DNA of 64,000 nucleotides from Helianthus annuus (lineage: Eukaryota > Streptophyta > Magnoliopsida > Asterales > Asteraceae), in contig NC_035433.2 in assembly GCF_002127325.2 (NCBI RefSeq), positions 125,208,088 to 125,272,087 of the forward strand, written 5' to 3'. Positions 33,108 through 45,419 of this stretch are shown here, one piece after another; the first letter of the stretch is position 1; the number at the start of each line of letters is the position of its first letter. Made by a program: the position numbers and the translations under genes. The notes under the pieces are model-generated. The model did not search any database and was not told the origin of the DNA. It saw only the letters and a list, made by a program, of their open reading frames with translations.

Positions 33108-34042
33108 TTACAAAATCGCATTTATCAGTTAATCATGTAGACTAAGTCACTAAGTGATAAAATCACATGAATGAGTCATCAATTCGCATGTGTCAGGTAT
33201 CAATTCGCATGAATGAGTTATCAATTCGCATGTGTTAGTCAAGCATTACCAAAACTAGTCAATCTTTATAAATCGCATGCTTTAAGGATCTAAAAAATAT
33301 AAAATCGCATGTATAATTTTAATCATAACCACTAAAACTAACTTATCATATGAAATCGCATGTGCCTTTTTATCAATTCGCATGTTCAATCTAACCTAAA
33401 ACAAAAAAAAAACGTTCAACAAACAATATTTTATCATATGAAATCGCAAATGTCATACAAAACCCTCAAAAAAACCCTATATGATATCGCACATCTATCA
33501 GGTATCATTAAGAAAACTGCATAATGATGCAAAACCTAATAAATAACCATACCAGTCATAAACCCTAGCAAAATTGTAGTTGTCAACAATATGTAATCTT
33601 ATAAAACTATATGTTTCAGTTAAAAGGTTAATAAACAAACAAAATCGCATTTGACTTTAAAGCCCTGTGTGTTCCACTATAAAATCGCAAATGTCAATCG
33701 ATACATGGATTCATCTTCTTCGCTTGTGGTCTGTCGTTGTTTGCTTTGCTTCGTTTCTCAATATTCATGAATCCTAGTTGAAATCGCAACGGAGAGTAGC
33801 AGGGAACTTTTGGAGAAGGAGAATGCAATGTTGATTTTGGGTTTACGGTATGATTGTGAGTTTTTGTGTGCTGATTATCAGGGGTTTTGATCTCGCAATG
33901 GACGATTTTAACCTTGGCGGTTTCTTTTATTAATTTTAATTTGATTATTTAATAGTTAAACATGCGCTTTAAATGAGATGATCTGACGGTTGTGGTTGTA
34001 GCGTACATAATGTACGATTAGTGTGTTTGTATGTTAACCGGC

Positions 34043-34043
<1 letters not shown>

Positions 34044-34099
<56 letters not shown>

Positions 34100-34101
34100 A
34101 T
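34044..34101. repeat. (CT)n(TA)n tract between elements B and A'
   Basis: About ten CT units are followed by a (TA)n tract interrupted once by 'gta'. Confidence 0.95.
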
Positions 34102-35570
34102 AGGGTCAGGATTTAGAGAAAACGGTGAAAAGTGTGAGAACGGAGAGAACGATTATGGATCGTCAGATGAAAACAATCTATGGACTAGATGACGTGGTGG
34201 CGTTTTCGTAAATAACATAACTTTATTACTGTGGCGCGTTTCATTAAGGGTAAAAAAGTCTTTTGACTTCTCTACACAAAACGCCATCTCATGAAATAAA
34301 ACGCCATTAAAATTACCGCCTTAACCTACAATAGCACACACCATCCTAATCTAAAAACGTCATTAGATATATAACGCCAAACTTAATTATAATAAAATCC
34401 CGCCTAAAAAAACCGCCAAAAAACATCCTATATATACAACATCTAAGACCTTCCATTAAAACACACAAAAACCCAAACGTCATATTTAATATATACCATT
34501 CGTCTTAGAAACGCCAAAAAACCCAAACATCAAATATCCTCTAAACCAAAACATTTATTTGAAATTCGGTTTGGTTGTCGGTAGGGTTTCGCTCAATGTA
34601 ATGGACAAAATCCTTAAATGAGGATATTGTCCATTTCATTGAGTAAAATCTTATCGACTTCTATCTTCTCTACTCCTATGCGGCCGTAACCCCAACTCAT
34701 ATCCTCATCCAACTGTCTTAGAGGTAGTATAATATTTCAGATTTCTTATCTTTTATCATCGATTATATAAAACCCTAGATGTTTTGTGTTAATTGATGTT
34801 TGTTTCGATCAAAGTTCGGGTTTTTATTTGGGGGTTTATGTTAGTTTGAAGCTTTAGTGTGATTGATTAAGAAAGTAATAGATAAGATGATCAAATCGGG
34901 TAAAATAATAAGACATTAAGAATTCAGAATAGTAGATAGTGAAAAGTTATCAGAAGCAAAATGAACTAGTAATGGAAAATTTATAGAGAGGAGGGTCAGA
35001 CTAGAAACAATGAAGCCAATGCTTCTTAGTTACTTTATACGTTTTCTTGACTTGTGTGATACTGTGATTCTTCTGTTAGATTACCACTCGAGTCAAAATA
35101 AGGTTGCCATCATCATAAGGGTATGGTTCTTATTTCAGCAGCAGACGGGTATGGTTCTTACGTCTTATTACTCTATGATTGTTTATCTTATAGCTCAAGT
35201 TACTTCCTTTCTGGGAACCCATCGAAGAACCCGTTCTTGGAAATCATGGGAAATCATGAATCTATAAGTTGCTCCGATGCCTACAAAGGATAAATGGGTG
35301 CATGTAGATGATGAGGAGAAGATACAACCACCTATTATCAAACGGCCGCCCGGAAGACCAAGAAAGGAGAGAATTAGAGCAAATGATGAGCAAAGAAAAA
35401 AATATAAGTGTCACCGGTGTAGTGGGTATGGACACCAACAAAAAAAAAGCAAAAATTCGGCATCGCAAGATCAACCATCAACAAGTAAACGGGGAAAAAG
35501 AACAAGAACATGTGAAAATAACTAATCAAAGTCGAGCAATTTACTTTTTTCGTACCAAATGATCAAAACT
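34102..35570 (+). mobile_element. Element A': left part of a MULE related to element A
   Basis: Starts AGGGTCAGGATTTAGAGA, then AAAGTGTGAGAACGGAGAGA and TGGATCGT.AGATGAAAACAA, the same terminus and subterminal region as element A. AACGCCA-type motifs recur (34280-34520). A 55-base inverted repeat ('caatgtaatggacaaaatcc' and complement, about 34592-34647) may form a stem. It carries the tail of a MuDR-type transposase gene. The matching right terminus was not found, so the right limit is unknown. Confidence 0.7.
35277..35525 (+). pseudogene. C-terminal remnant of a MuDR-type (MULE) transposase
   Basis: The open frame reads MPTKDKWVHVDDEEKIQPPI, then KRPPGRPRKERIRANDEQRK and YKCHRCSGYGHQQKKSKN. 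This is the usual end of plant MULE transposases: a P-P-x-x-R-P-x-G-R-P linker and a CCHC zinc knuckle. The last Cys of the knuckle is replaced (C-x2-C-x4-H-x4-S). The catalytic DDE core is missing; the upstream frame (35010-35267) is degraded. It ties elements A and A' to the Mutator superfamily. Confidence 0.75.
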
Positions 35571-36087
35571 TTGGCATTTGTCTTTTTCATTTTTTGGATA
35601 TTGTTACATGAAATTTTTGTGGTTGTTCTTTTGTGATGAATTTTTAGTACCGTAATGGATTAAAGTTTTGGCATTTTGTTTTCTATTTAGATGATTGTCA
35701 ATTGTATTTTTTATAATTGTTACTCTAGTTCGCGAGGAAAATTAATGAAAAAAAAAAAAAACTTCATGAAAAGATGCAAATAGTGAAAAAAAGACAAAAA
35801 CTAGTAAAAAAGGGTAAATATGCAATTTTCTAAAGTTTAGTAAAATGAAGGGTAAAATAGTCTTTCTATAATTTAATTTTAACAAATTAAATCAAAATGG
35901 GTAAATTTACAATTTTACTAGTTAATAGAGGGAAAATATGCAATTTAATTTTTAACTTTATATATATATATATATGCAATTTCAAAGTTTTTTGCTTGGG
36001 TATCTATTTCCTCCTTTTCTTCTCTCCTTAATTCCCCTTTGATCTAGAGCACATAACTACATACAAAGGTGTGATTTTTTAAATGTT
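35571..36087. other. AT-rich sequence, no gene seen
   Basis: Contains three 'gggtaaatatgcaatttt'-like phrases (35813-35950), a (TA)n tract at about 35960-35975 and a pyrimidine-rich run. Nothing coding. Confidence 0.5.
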
Positions 36088-36103
36088 ATATGGATGTGAG
36101 ACG

Positions 36104-36336
36104 GCCCATGGCTTTATAGCCTAGTGGCATCTTGGTGGTAGGATAAGACTTTGAGACCAATAGGTCCTGGGTTTGATTCTTACAAGGGGGGTTTTCCCAT
36201 GTTTATTGGGTTTCCTCCTGAATTGGTGTGGCATTATGCCTAGTGGAGATGGATATGATCGGGTGGTTCCTCTGGTGGCACGATGATACTCCAGTGGTCC
36301 GTCAGTGATACAAATTTGCCGTTAAAAAAAAAAAAA
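36104..36336 (+). mobile_element. SINE with 16-bp target duplication
   Basis: ATATGGATGTGAGACG is duplicated exactly at 36088-36103 and 36337-36352. Between them are an A-box-like TATAGCCTAGTGGC, a B-box-like GGTCCTGGGTTTGATTC, a 3' body and a terminal A-run. This is a complete tRNA-derived SINE; the perfect duplication suggests a fairly recent insertion. Confidence 0.9.
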
Positions 36337-36454
36337 ATATGGATGTGAGACGAATTCCTAAGCAGATTAAATGTTTTAAGTGCATGTGCATGCATGGTAA
36401 TGTTGTTGTGCCTTGGTTATTATTGTTAAAAGAGATGTTGTTATCAACTTAAGA

Positions 36455-36553
36455 ATAGCCTATTGATGTTGGTGAGTTGGATAAAGTTTAAGATATGAAA
36501 GGTCAGAGGTTTAATCCCCATGGTGTGCAAGTTTAGCCATTTGAAAAAAAAAA
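36455..36553 (+). repeat. Short tRNA-like SINE remnant
   Basis: 'tgttggtgagttggataaag' and a B-box-like GGTCAGAGGTTTAATCCCC are followed by a 13-base A-run. No target duplication was identified. Confidence 0.4.
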
Positions 36554-36979
36554 AAAGATGTTTGTTTCAAAAGAGGTCACGTATTGGCGAAACTAAAATC
36601 CAATCCGGTGGCATCGTAAGGTCAACTTCGGCGACAAAGTGAAGTCTACTTCGGCGCATAACTGAAGTCCACTTTTGTGGCAGAAGTGTGGGCCGTAGGT
36701 TGACAAAGAAGAGGCAAAACTTATATGTTTTGAACTTCACCAAAAGAATTTAATAAGTTTATCCTCACATGTATTAGAGCAAGTAGTAAATGGTTATCAA
36801 ACTAATTTAATAATTTATTTTTAACTCGAGCTTACCAGCATAAGCTGGCCTTCTATAATGTGTATTTCAATAAGGTAATGAACTTTATATTTTAAAGATG
36901 TAAAGATTTTAGAGTTGTTAAAAGAGTCTTACCTTATGTACTTATGTATAGTTAGATCTTTAAATATATGATCCTCATC

Positions 36980-37548
36980 TAGGGTTGGCATATCGTGTAT
37001 ACCCGTACACGATAAGACACGACACGATAAGACACGATACACGAAATCCCATACACGAACACGACACGATAACTTATCGTGTCCTTTTTTTCAAACACGA
37101 ACACGAACACGACACGAAAACACGAAAATTACCTGTTAATACCTGTTAACGAACACTAGAATAATCATGTATTAACGGGTATCTAACAGGTAAACAGGTA
37201 TTAACATGTATTAACATGTATTAACGGGTATCTAACTATCTAACAGGTATTAACATGTATTAACGGGTATCTAACAGGTAAACATGTATCTTAACGGGTA
37301 TCTAACAGGTAAACAGGTATCTTACCCACTCGATCCTAAGTGTTAACATGTATTAACGCTATACACGAACAGACGCGATAAGACATGAAAACACGAAACG
37401 CTATACACGAACACGACACGAAAATTAACAGGTTGTTTCGTGTCTACCTGTTTAGTACACGATACCTGTTAAGGTCATACACAATACCTGTTAAGATCGT
37501 GTAGGTTCGTATCGTGTATTCATGTATCGTGTAAAATTGCCAGCCCTA
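36980..37548. mobile_element. hAT-type MITE with 8-bp TSD
   Basis: Ends TAGGGTTGGCA and TGCCAGCCCTA; TCCTCATC is duplicated exactly at 36972-36979 and 37549-37556, the hAT signature. The interior is made almost wholly of two repeated phrases: ACACGA-type (many copies, both orientations) and 'ggtattaacatgtattaac' with 'gggtatctaacaggta'. No coding. Confidence 0.9.
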
Positions 37549-37689
37549 TCCTCATCCTACTAAAAAAATCTTGCACCTGGTGTAAATCCACTTTTGAAAG
37601 GAACAAGCGGTTCACAATTTTTTCCATATGCAGCTTTCTTGGGGCAAACTACCTTTTATTGGCGCTGAATGACTGGGTATAGTTAGTGG

Positions 37690-38095
37690 GATATACTTAG
37701 AGTGTCCGTAGTTGGCGTGATTTTTTCAAAAAAAAAAACGGCCAAACACGTCCGAACACGCCAAGGTTCCACCCCCTTGGGCGTTTTTCGGCGTTATTTT
37801 CGAAAAAAAACTTTCCTGCGTGTTTTAAATCATGCCAAAATTGCAAATTGTTGGCCAATCAGATAATACCATGTGGGTTTAAACAGATAGAGATGGAGAT
37901 AGCCAGAATTTTTTGCCGGAATTCGAGTGGGTTTGGGTTTTGTGGTTAGCCGGAATTTTTGCCGGTCAAACGAAGAAGGGTTTGGAGGCGGGTGGTTTAT
38001 TTAACATTGGCAAAATGGAAAATTACGCCCCTGTGGTTTTAGTTTTCAGTTTAAAAACTTAAATTTCAATAGTTTGGGGCAAATAAGTTTATTTT
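37690..38095. repeat. MITE-like GGGCG-rich sequence
   Basis: 'agagtgtccgtagttggcg', 'ccttgggcgtttttcggcg' and 'tgttggccaatcagataat' resemble a MITE end; a similar 'cttgggcgttttccgccatg' lies in reverse at 45485-45545. Boundaries are not resolved. Confidence 0.35.
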
Positions 38096-39179
38096 TTAAC
38101 TAGTTTAAGAACCCGCGAGCTTCGCGGTTTGGTAAAAGAAAATTTCTTTATTAATACCGCTGACATTAAATATTTTGATTTTATACACGGTAAAAGACAA
38201 CGACGACAAATTGAAATACATGAATATGCAATGATCACAATTCGTTGAAAATCTCTTTATAAACCACGTTAGTTGTTTTATCTGTAGGTTTCCCGTCGTT
38301 GTTAAGTATTAATAGTTTGACCTCATCTCGTGTTTTCACCCTTGTTATAGGAAAGTTATCCACATTTTAATTTTAACAGAACGGTAAATAAAAATATAGA
38401 TACCTCAGTAAGAAAAAAACATTGCTAATACACCTAAACCAACATTCACTCCCTCAGTTTTATGTTCTTCAACATTCATGGTGCTACAATTATGTTCACT
38501 ATTCAGCAAATCAAATACCATATTGGTCTTGCTATAACTAATCATGCACGTCCAAAATAAACACAACCATAATCAAACTCCTATACCAGTTTTAACTTTA
38601 GATCCATATTAGAAAGCAAACATCCTTATCCTACTACTCGGTTTCTAAATGAGAGTAACGGAATGATAAACGAAGTTGGCTTTAACATTGGAACGGGTGT
38701 AATATTCAAATCATAACACTTTGAACCAAAGTTTAGCTATCTTAGTTCCAAACGTACAATGCTCAACCATTCTTTTCTTCCTGCAACTCAACCACCGATT
38801 GCAGAAAAGTAGCACAAAAACACTTGAAAGCGAAGTACAACTTTAAGAAACTCATATAATAACTTTATAAATAGGTTGTAACATAAATAAATTTACATAT
38901 AAAAAGGTGGTGTGCAGGTGTACTAATTTCATCTACAAAAATTGTAATTATTTTGAGAACTTGGTGAAAGTAGCAAACTTAATGAAGCACATCTATACAA
39001 CCTGTTGCGTTGATGCTTTTGGAAAAGAAGCAAAAAGATGGGAAGAAAGAATATTTAGGGATTAGGAGCCCAATACTCAGTTGTGAAGGAAGATTACTTA
39101 TTTCTAATTGTCATTCATAAAGTTAACCATAAATGCTTAAAATGCTATATCATAGGACCATTTATCTATAGCAACATGA

Positions 39180-39615
39180 TTTTTTTTAACGACAAACAAA
39201 CTTTTTATTCATCACCCTAGGAATACACAATTTGCAAAGTACCAGCAAGTTACTTGTACAGAGCAAAGGCTCACCCCAAGCAAAAACCAAAATACATACT
39301 GTTTTACATATTAGGAAAAAACTAAAAGACACCCACTTTTTCCATGTCAAACCGCAGTCCCTAGAACAATGCTTGATCCATAAGAAGCTCAAGGTTTGAA
39401 GCTCTCCAAACATCATGTCTACGTTGGCTCTTCTCCCGGCAAATATTGTGTCATTTCGTGCTTTCCAAATGACCCAACATGAGGTCAAGAAGATCAACTG
39501 CATCAATTTATTTTTGTCATAGAAAACAATTAAGCCACTTGCATAGAACATACCTGGGTCGTGCTGACGTACATCTTGGGACCCAAAAAAATAAACTGAA
39601 GCCGAGAGCATGAGG
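39180..39615 (-). mobile_element. 5'-truncated LINE (zf-RVT tail)
   Basis: The minus strand encodes SCWVIWKARNDTIFAGRRAN, LSFLWIKHCSRDCGLTWKKW and VSFSF, the usual C-terminal end of plant LINE reverse-transcriptase polyproteins. A short 3' UTR ('attcctagggtgatgaataa') and a terminal A-run (T-run at 39180-39187) follow. Only the last 120 codons or so remain. It appears nested in the Helitron. Confidence 0.7.
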
Positions 39616-40546
39616 TTTTCTTTCTTTGATGCCTAAGAGTCGAGTCACAAAATCATATGGCCCACTGTAAAGGAACTTGAAACTCCAAGAAATATTGCAA
39701 GTCTTCTACACCAGGCTTGTGTGCACGATTGAGAGAAAAAAAGGTCCTGTCACCATAAAGTCGAGCTACAAAAATTATTATGTTTGAAAAACTTACAACG
39801 TCACAACCACTTCCATGGACCCCACTAAGAAGATAAGTAATTGGTACAAAGTTGAAAAGCATTGCTTCAGGATCAGTGCCAACCGTTTGAAGTCACTTTG
39901 AATAATTGTCTGAAAATACATACCCTTCTCTTTTACACTCGATAACTGTAATGCCCTGTTCCAATGTTAACCATACATAAGCTTTTTTACACATTTTCCT
40001 AACTTTTTATGTGTAACTTAGTGCGCCAAATAGCGGCCGGTAGCTAGTACTTTGCTATTGGGTGAGCAGTGAATGTGACATGTTCCCTTTTAACTTAATT
40101 TCTTGATTTGACCCGTTTAAGATAAAAGAAAAGTACAAAACCAAAGCCGACCAATTCAGAAGTAAACGGGTCAGATTTCAAAGCAGCCACCTCTAGTTAT
40201 AACTTATAACGCTATAACGATAATATTGTAAGATCATTACCAGCAGTGTTATAAGCATGTAGCATTGTTGTATATGCAACATCCAGACCACCACGTGTCA
40301 TCTTCATTTTCGAAGAACAAAAATTCTGCTTTGTAATTTTTTCCTTAAAATGAGACTAATGTCATTTTGCTTATGATAAAAATGTGAAATAAAGACGCAA
40401 TTTTTAACGCATGTGTAAAAAATTCGTAAAAGAAATTAAGTTGAAATCACATGTTAAACTATAAAGTGAATGTATAATAAAGTTATACTAAAAGCATAAA
40501 AGAATAAACCTAACTGGACATAGTTATATTCAACTCCACCATTTCT

Positions 40547-40586
<40 letters not shown>

Positions 40587-41459
40587 TGGAGCTTCAGTGT
40601 ATATTATATTAACATCTGATATAAAGCTAATTGTTATCACATTCCCTATGCTCATATAGTTCCTACAAAACTCTGTCACTTATAAAAAATATATGCGAAC
40701 TAACCTAAAATAGTGCAAAATTCTGACCCAAAACATTGCAGAATTTCAACCATAACAGTTCATAGTTTTGACCCATAGTATAAAATGTTTGAGCTATGTC
40801 TGAATACATAATACTAATATATTTAATAACATATATTTATTACATCCAAACACACTAAAATTCTAGGATTTACATCCACATTCTTTGTATATATATAAGT
40901 CTCACATTTATCACTTCTTAGCGGGTCTAGAAAACGGGTGGGTCAAAACGTTCTTTGTATAATCTCTATCTATTAAACCTCATCATTTTCTTATATAGTA
41001 GACAACTCACTAAGTACCAATTATTATATTTCAAATCTCTTTTCATTAACTTTTATATCTCATATCTTGTCACACCTCATTGTGATTATAGAATAGATAT
41101 ATAAACCAGTCCATTACCCCCAACCTTTCATGACCCGTTCTGAGTCTTCTGATCACAACGACCCGAACCGACTACAACATGTTTATCCAGCTATCTATAA
41201 TTTCTGTATTAGTCAATTTCGTTGAACCTTAGGATGGTTTAGAATGGTTTGTTTTTACTCGAACAGAGTTTGGTTGAGACTAATTATGACCCGAACTCAT
41301 ATATTGTTGCCCCTTCTGAACGGATCCTTGGAAATGTCTTGAGGGTTGTTCCATTAACCAAATCTACTATATTAGCAAGAAAAAATTAAACTATACCCAC
41401 ACTGTTAGCGACTACAGTCTACAATTAGAAGTTAAGCTACATAAGATAATTGTACTCAC

Positions 41460-41552
41460 CATAAAACAACTTCATTGCTTTCCCAGAGACTTGCCCTGTG
41501 CTAGACCCATCATAATTCCACTTTGGGAGCTTATTTGAATTATCCACCGGAC
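41460..41552 (-). pseudogene. Captured glutamine synthetase exon
   Basis: A 93-base exon lies between a CTTGCAG acceptor and a GTGAGT donor. It reads [20 protein letters not shown], then [26 protein letters not shown] is the signature of plant glutamine synthetase (ammonium assimilation, beta-grasp domain). After GQ the expected APGEDSEVILYPQ is degraded to [12 protein letters not shown] single exon remains, downstream of MAP kinase exons, so a fusion transcript is possible but no enzyme. Confidence 0.8.
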
Positions 41553-41595
41553 CTGCAAGAGTAGCCCACAAAAAAAATCTAAACACTTGTTTTAG

Positions 41596-42401
<806 letters not shown>

Positions 42402-43590
42402 TTAAATTTAAAGAAAAAATCCAATATTACATACTGCCTCGTTTACCTTAGAGAAAACGAGTCAAACATACACTTAATTGGTCATTGCTTTCAACTTTCA
42501 AATGCATGTGTTGACACCCATAAAGAGGCCCAAACTAAGTCCCTAACAGAAAAACCATTCAAAACATATTATAACCTAAACACAACTCACAAATCGTGTT
42601 ATTTAACCACTTGGATTATTTATAATCCGATATTTATTTGTAGCTATGTCGATCGACCAAGCTAGCCCCGTATTGAGTTTGACACAAACATATGTCAACT
42701 CGTTACCCAACCCCCAGAACCAAGCTTAAGCTCACCTTTACCTGAATCGAGCTCAACTCATGAACAACCCGAGTTCAAAAACTGAAAGTATTAATCAAAT
42801 GATACGCAAAGTGTCAAATAACCTAATAAGCAAAACATACCCATATGTATTGAGCTGATTTGCACTATTCTTCAGAAAATACCCGACCAGTTCCCCTAAA
42901 AGAAAAAAAAAACACTTCATTTTTAAACTTTAAGTCGACGTGAACATTTAAGGTATGAATAACGTTCCTGACCAGTTCCCCTGATAAAAAAATTACACCT
43001 TATGTCAAACATAACCTGACTCGACCCATTTGTAATAAAATGGGTCACTATTATTGTTTATTGAAACTGAAGTTACTTCGTAAATTAGCATAATAAATAA
43101 AATCACAAAAATCTTAAAATTTGAGAGAAGTCAAAGTTTGAATTCTATATGAATAAATTTTGATTGGTTGGTTCACAAATGATGGAAATTATGTACCATA
43201 TTCTTTTTCTTTAGCTTTAGCTTTGGGTGGCTATGAAAGTAACAGATACACCTGACTCCTGTGATGGGCAACATTTAATAGAAAACAATCTTCTTGAGGG
43301 CTTGTCTAACAGGTTTATAGACTGCTTAGTGGGTCTGGTATAATTTTAATATATGATTAGAAATATTAGTTGGTGATCTTTTGTCTTGCATATGAATAAG
43401 GTGTGATTTTTTTATTAATTATTAGTTATGCTATATTTTTTATAGTACTCTTCAGAATCTGAATAAGGTGAGTTATTATCTTAACAAAAATATTTGGTCA
43501 AACTTTACTAACTTCCCACTTAGTGTAGTCAAACACTATACTCATCAACATATTACATACCAAAAAGCAATGCAAAACATTTATCCAAAC

Positions 43591-43834
43591 CTTGAGATGT
43601 TGTGAGCTTCAGAACTCAAACCAACAGTAGTTGCATCTAAGCCAGTCAACCATCCCTACAAACAAAAAACATCCAATCACAAACAATGCAAATAAAATCC
43701 CACCACTATTCTCGCTATACCTTGCGCAGATTCGCTTGAGGCGAGTAAGTATATTCGTGAGTCAATAAATTAATCACAGCAGTAATCTTATCATGATCTC
43801 CAGTCATTGTCAAATTCTTCACAATTCCTTCAAC
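43591..43834 (-). pseudogene. Captured VAC14 exons
   Basis: Exon 43721-43834 (38 codons, AG/GT borders) reads VEGIVKNLTMTGDHDKITAV and on to EYTYSPQANLRK. Exon 43591-43655 reads GWLTGLDATTVGLSSEA and then loses frame by one base before the expected AQHLEQ. This matches the N-terminal HEAT-repeat region of the plant VAC14 homolog, scaffold of the PI3P 5-kinase (PIKfyve/FAB1) complex on endosomes and the vacuole. Only these two exons are present. Confidence 0.8.
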
Positions 43835-44045
43835 CTAACCAAATACCACAAAACTCACCAACACTATCCAAAACTAAACAATAACTAATAAAATGAACAC
43901 ATCATACTGCAAATCCAATCAAAACAACCAAAAATGACCCCTAACCTCAATATGATGTAACTTCAACCAATAATATGATGTAAAGCCATTGAAACTGTAA
44001 TCATCAAATAATACATACCTGGTATAAAGAAGTGGGTATTTAGTA

Positions 44046-44343
44046 CCAGCACAACACCGTCTATGATCATCGACCTTCTCGCCATCCGGCTTTACTAATA
44101 GAGGAAAGCAAGACCAGTTTGTGTTTGTAACAAATTAAGATCGTAGACACAACAAAAGTCTAGGTAGGTTACTGTAGTAACTAAGCCTATGTTTTTAACA
44201 TTCATTTTTTCGTAAAAAAGTTAACTTATATGCATTAAAGACATACCTTAACTCAGGCAAGCCTGGCAGCAAGCCCAGACCTGACAAATAGCATTCCCAC
44301 TACCGGCACAATACCGGTTATGATCATCGACCTTCTCGCCATC
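44046..44343 (-). repeat. Duplicated exon-like block, gene unknown
   Basis: Two copies (44046-44090 and 44295-44343) of a segment reading DGEKVDDHNRYCAG on the minus strand lie about 250 bases apart. The second continues SGNAICQVWACCQACL. I do not recognise the protein; the duplication lies upstream of the VAC14 exons in the Helitron. Confidence 0.35.
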
Positions 44344-45419
44344 TAGCTGTGAATAAGATGTGTAAAAAACGGTAAATATATATTTTTTTACTTTCTAGTT
44401 GTGTAAAAAAACAAAAACACAATGTAAAAAATCGAAAGATCTTGCTTCAAAGATTAACAATAGTTGCTCTGAACATTGGAGAAGAAACTGTCATGACATG
44501 TAAATTGGGTCATTCAATACCTCTAAATTCATATACATAAAAAAAACCTAGATCTAATATCTTTAATTAACATAACCATATCTAAAAAATGAACAGAATA
44601 AATCTAATCTCTTTAACACAAGTTCGTTGACCTTGAAATCATACCAATTACCGTTATTTTTCGATGATTGATAACAAATAAACATAGATTAAAAACGAAT
44701 CATGAAAGAATGTTAGGTTTAGAGCAGTCTAGATCGAGAAACAACTTAACCTGTATGTATATAAGATGCAATGGATGCGATTTCTGAATCGGCGTAAACA
44801 GGTGCGATGCAATGGAGGATTTTGGGTTTTCTCAATGGAACGGTTGAAAGAAGCATCCATCTGATTCTTAGGGTTTGAGTAGGAAGGGAAAATAAGAAGG
44901 AGAAATAAGATGCATCGTATGAGAGACGTGGGAGAGGAGAAAAAGATTGAAACTTCATTAATGCAAATTGGAAAGAAGATTTGATTACCTGATGCCTCCA
45001 TGAATCGATTGCTGCCAAATAAATTCCATTATACTGCAATCGAAAATCTGAAATAAGAATCCCAGATTCTCAAAGAATGATACGGAGCTGGCGATTTTAG
45101 GGTTTGGCACAGAACGATGGAGATTTCATTAGGGTTTGGCAAAGAACGATGGAGATTTCATATTTTTAGAAACCTTGAACTGATTGAATTTTTAGAAATC
45201 TTAAATTGATTGAAGAGAGAGTGTGGATGAAGGTAAAGAGGGGAAAAACCAATTGCCGCTCAAAAAGAATTCTCTGGCTTATAAGCCATGCCACCTCATG
45301 AAAATGATTGGCCAAGAATAGGCCATGTGGCAAAAATGAATTCTTTTAGTATAGTAGATAGATACTAGTATTGTAATTTTTTTATTTAATGAAATATTAT
45401 TAGTTTTTAATTTAAAAAA

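Larger units (their letters stand above)
28150..33900. repeat. Dispersed TCGCATG motif array of element B
   Basis: About twenty exact TCGCATG/CATGCGA copies and a further dozen TCGCA variants lie at 28153-28380, 28880-29040, 29890-30005, 31025-31165 and 33080-33900. They sit in the flanks and introns and avoid the exons, in both orientations. Chance would give about one 7-mer on both strands in 6.3 kb. Confidence 0.85.
27751..34043. mobile_element. Element B: 6.3-kb Ulp1-carrying transposon (Kaonashi-like MULE?)
   Basis: The ends AGGTAAAGAGTATGG and AGGCCGGTTAACATAC (read inward) are followed on both sides by the nearly exact inverted segment ATCGTACATTATGTACGC. Outside both ends are (TA)n or (CT)n(TA)n tracts. 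Cargo: a broken Ulp1-like protease gene (minus) and a 109-codon ORF (plus), convergent. About twenty copies of TCGCATG lie in non-coding parts. No transposase is present. Kaonashi MULEs of other plants carry ULP-like genes, so that class is the best guess, but Mutator-type target duplications cannot be read in the TA repeats. Confidence 0.75.

Noticed and set aside
40991..41002. Alternative Helitron 5' end (TCTACTATATAAG on minus)
   Set aside because: It follows G and not A, and the end at 45358 has the expected flank and encloses all sense-strand cargo; kept only as a possible older end.
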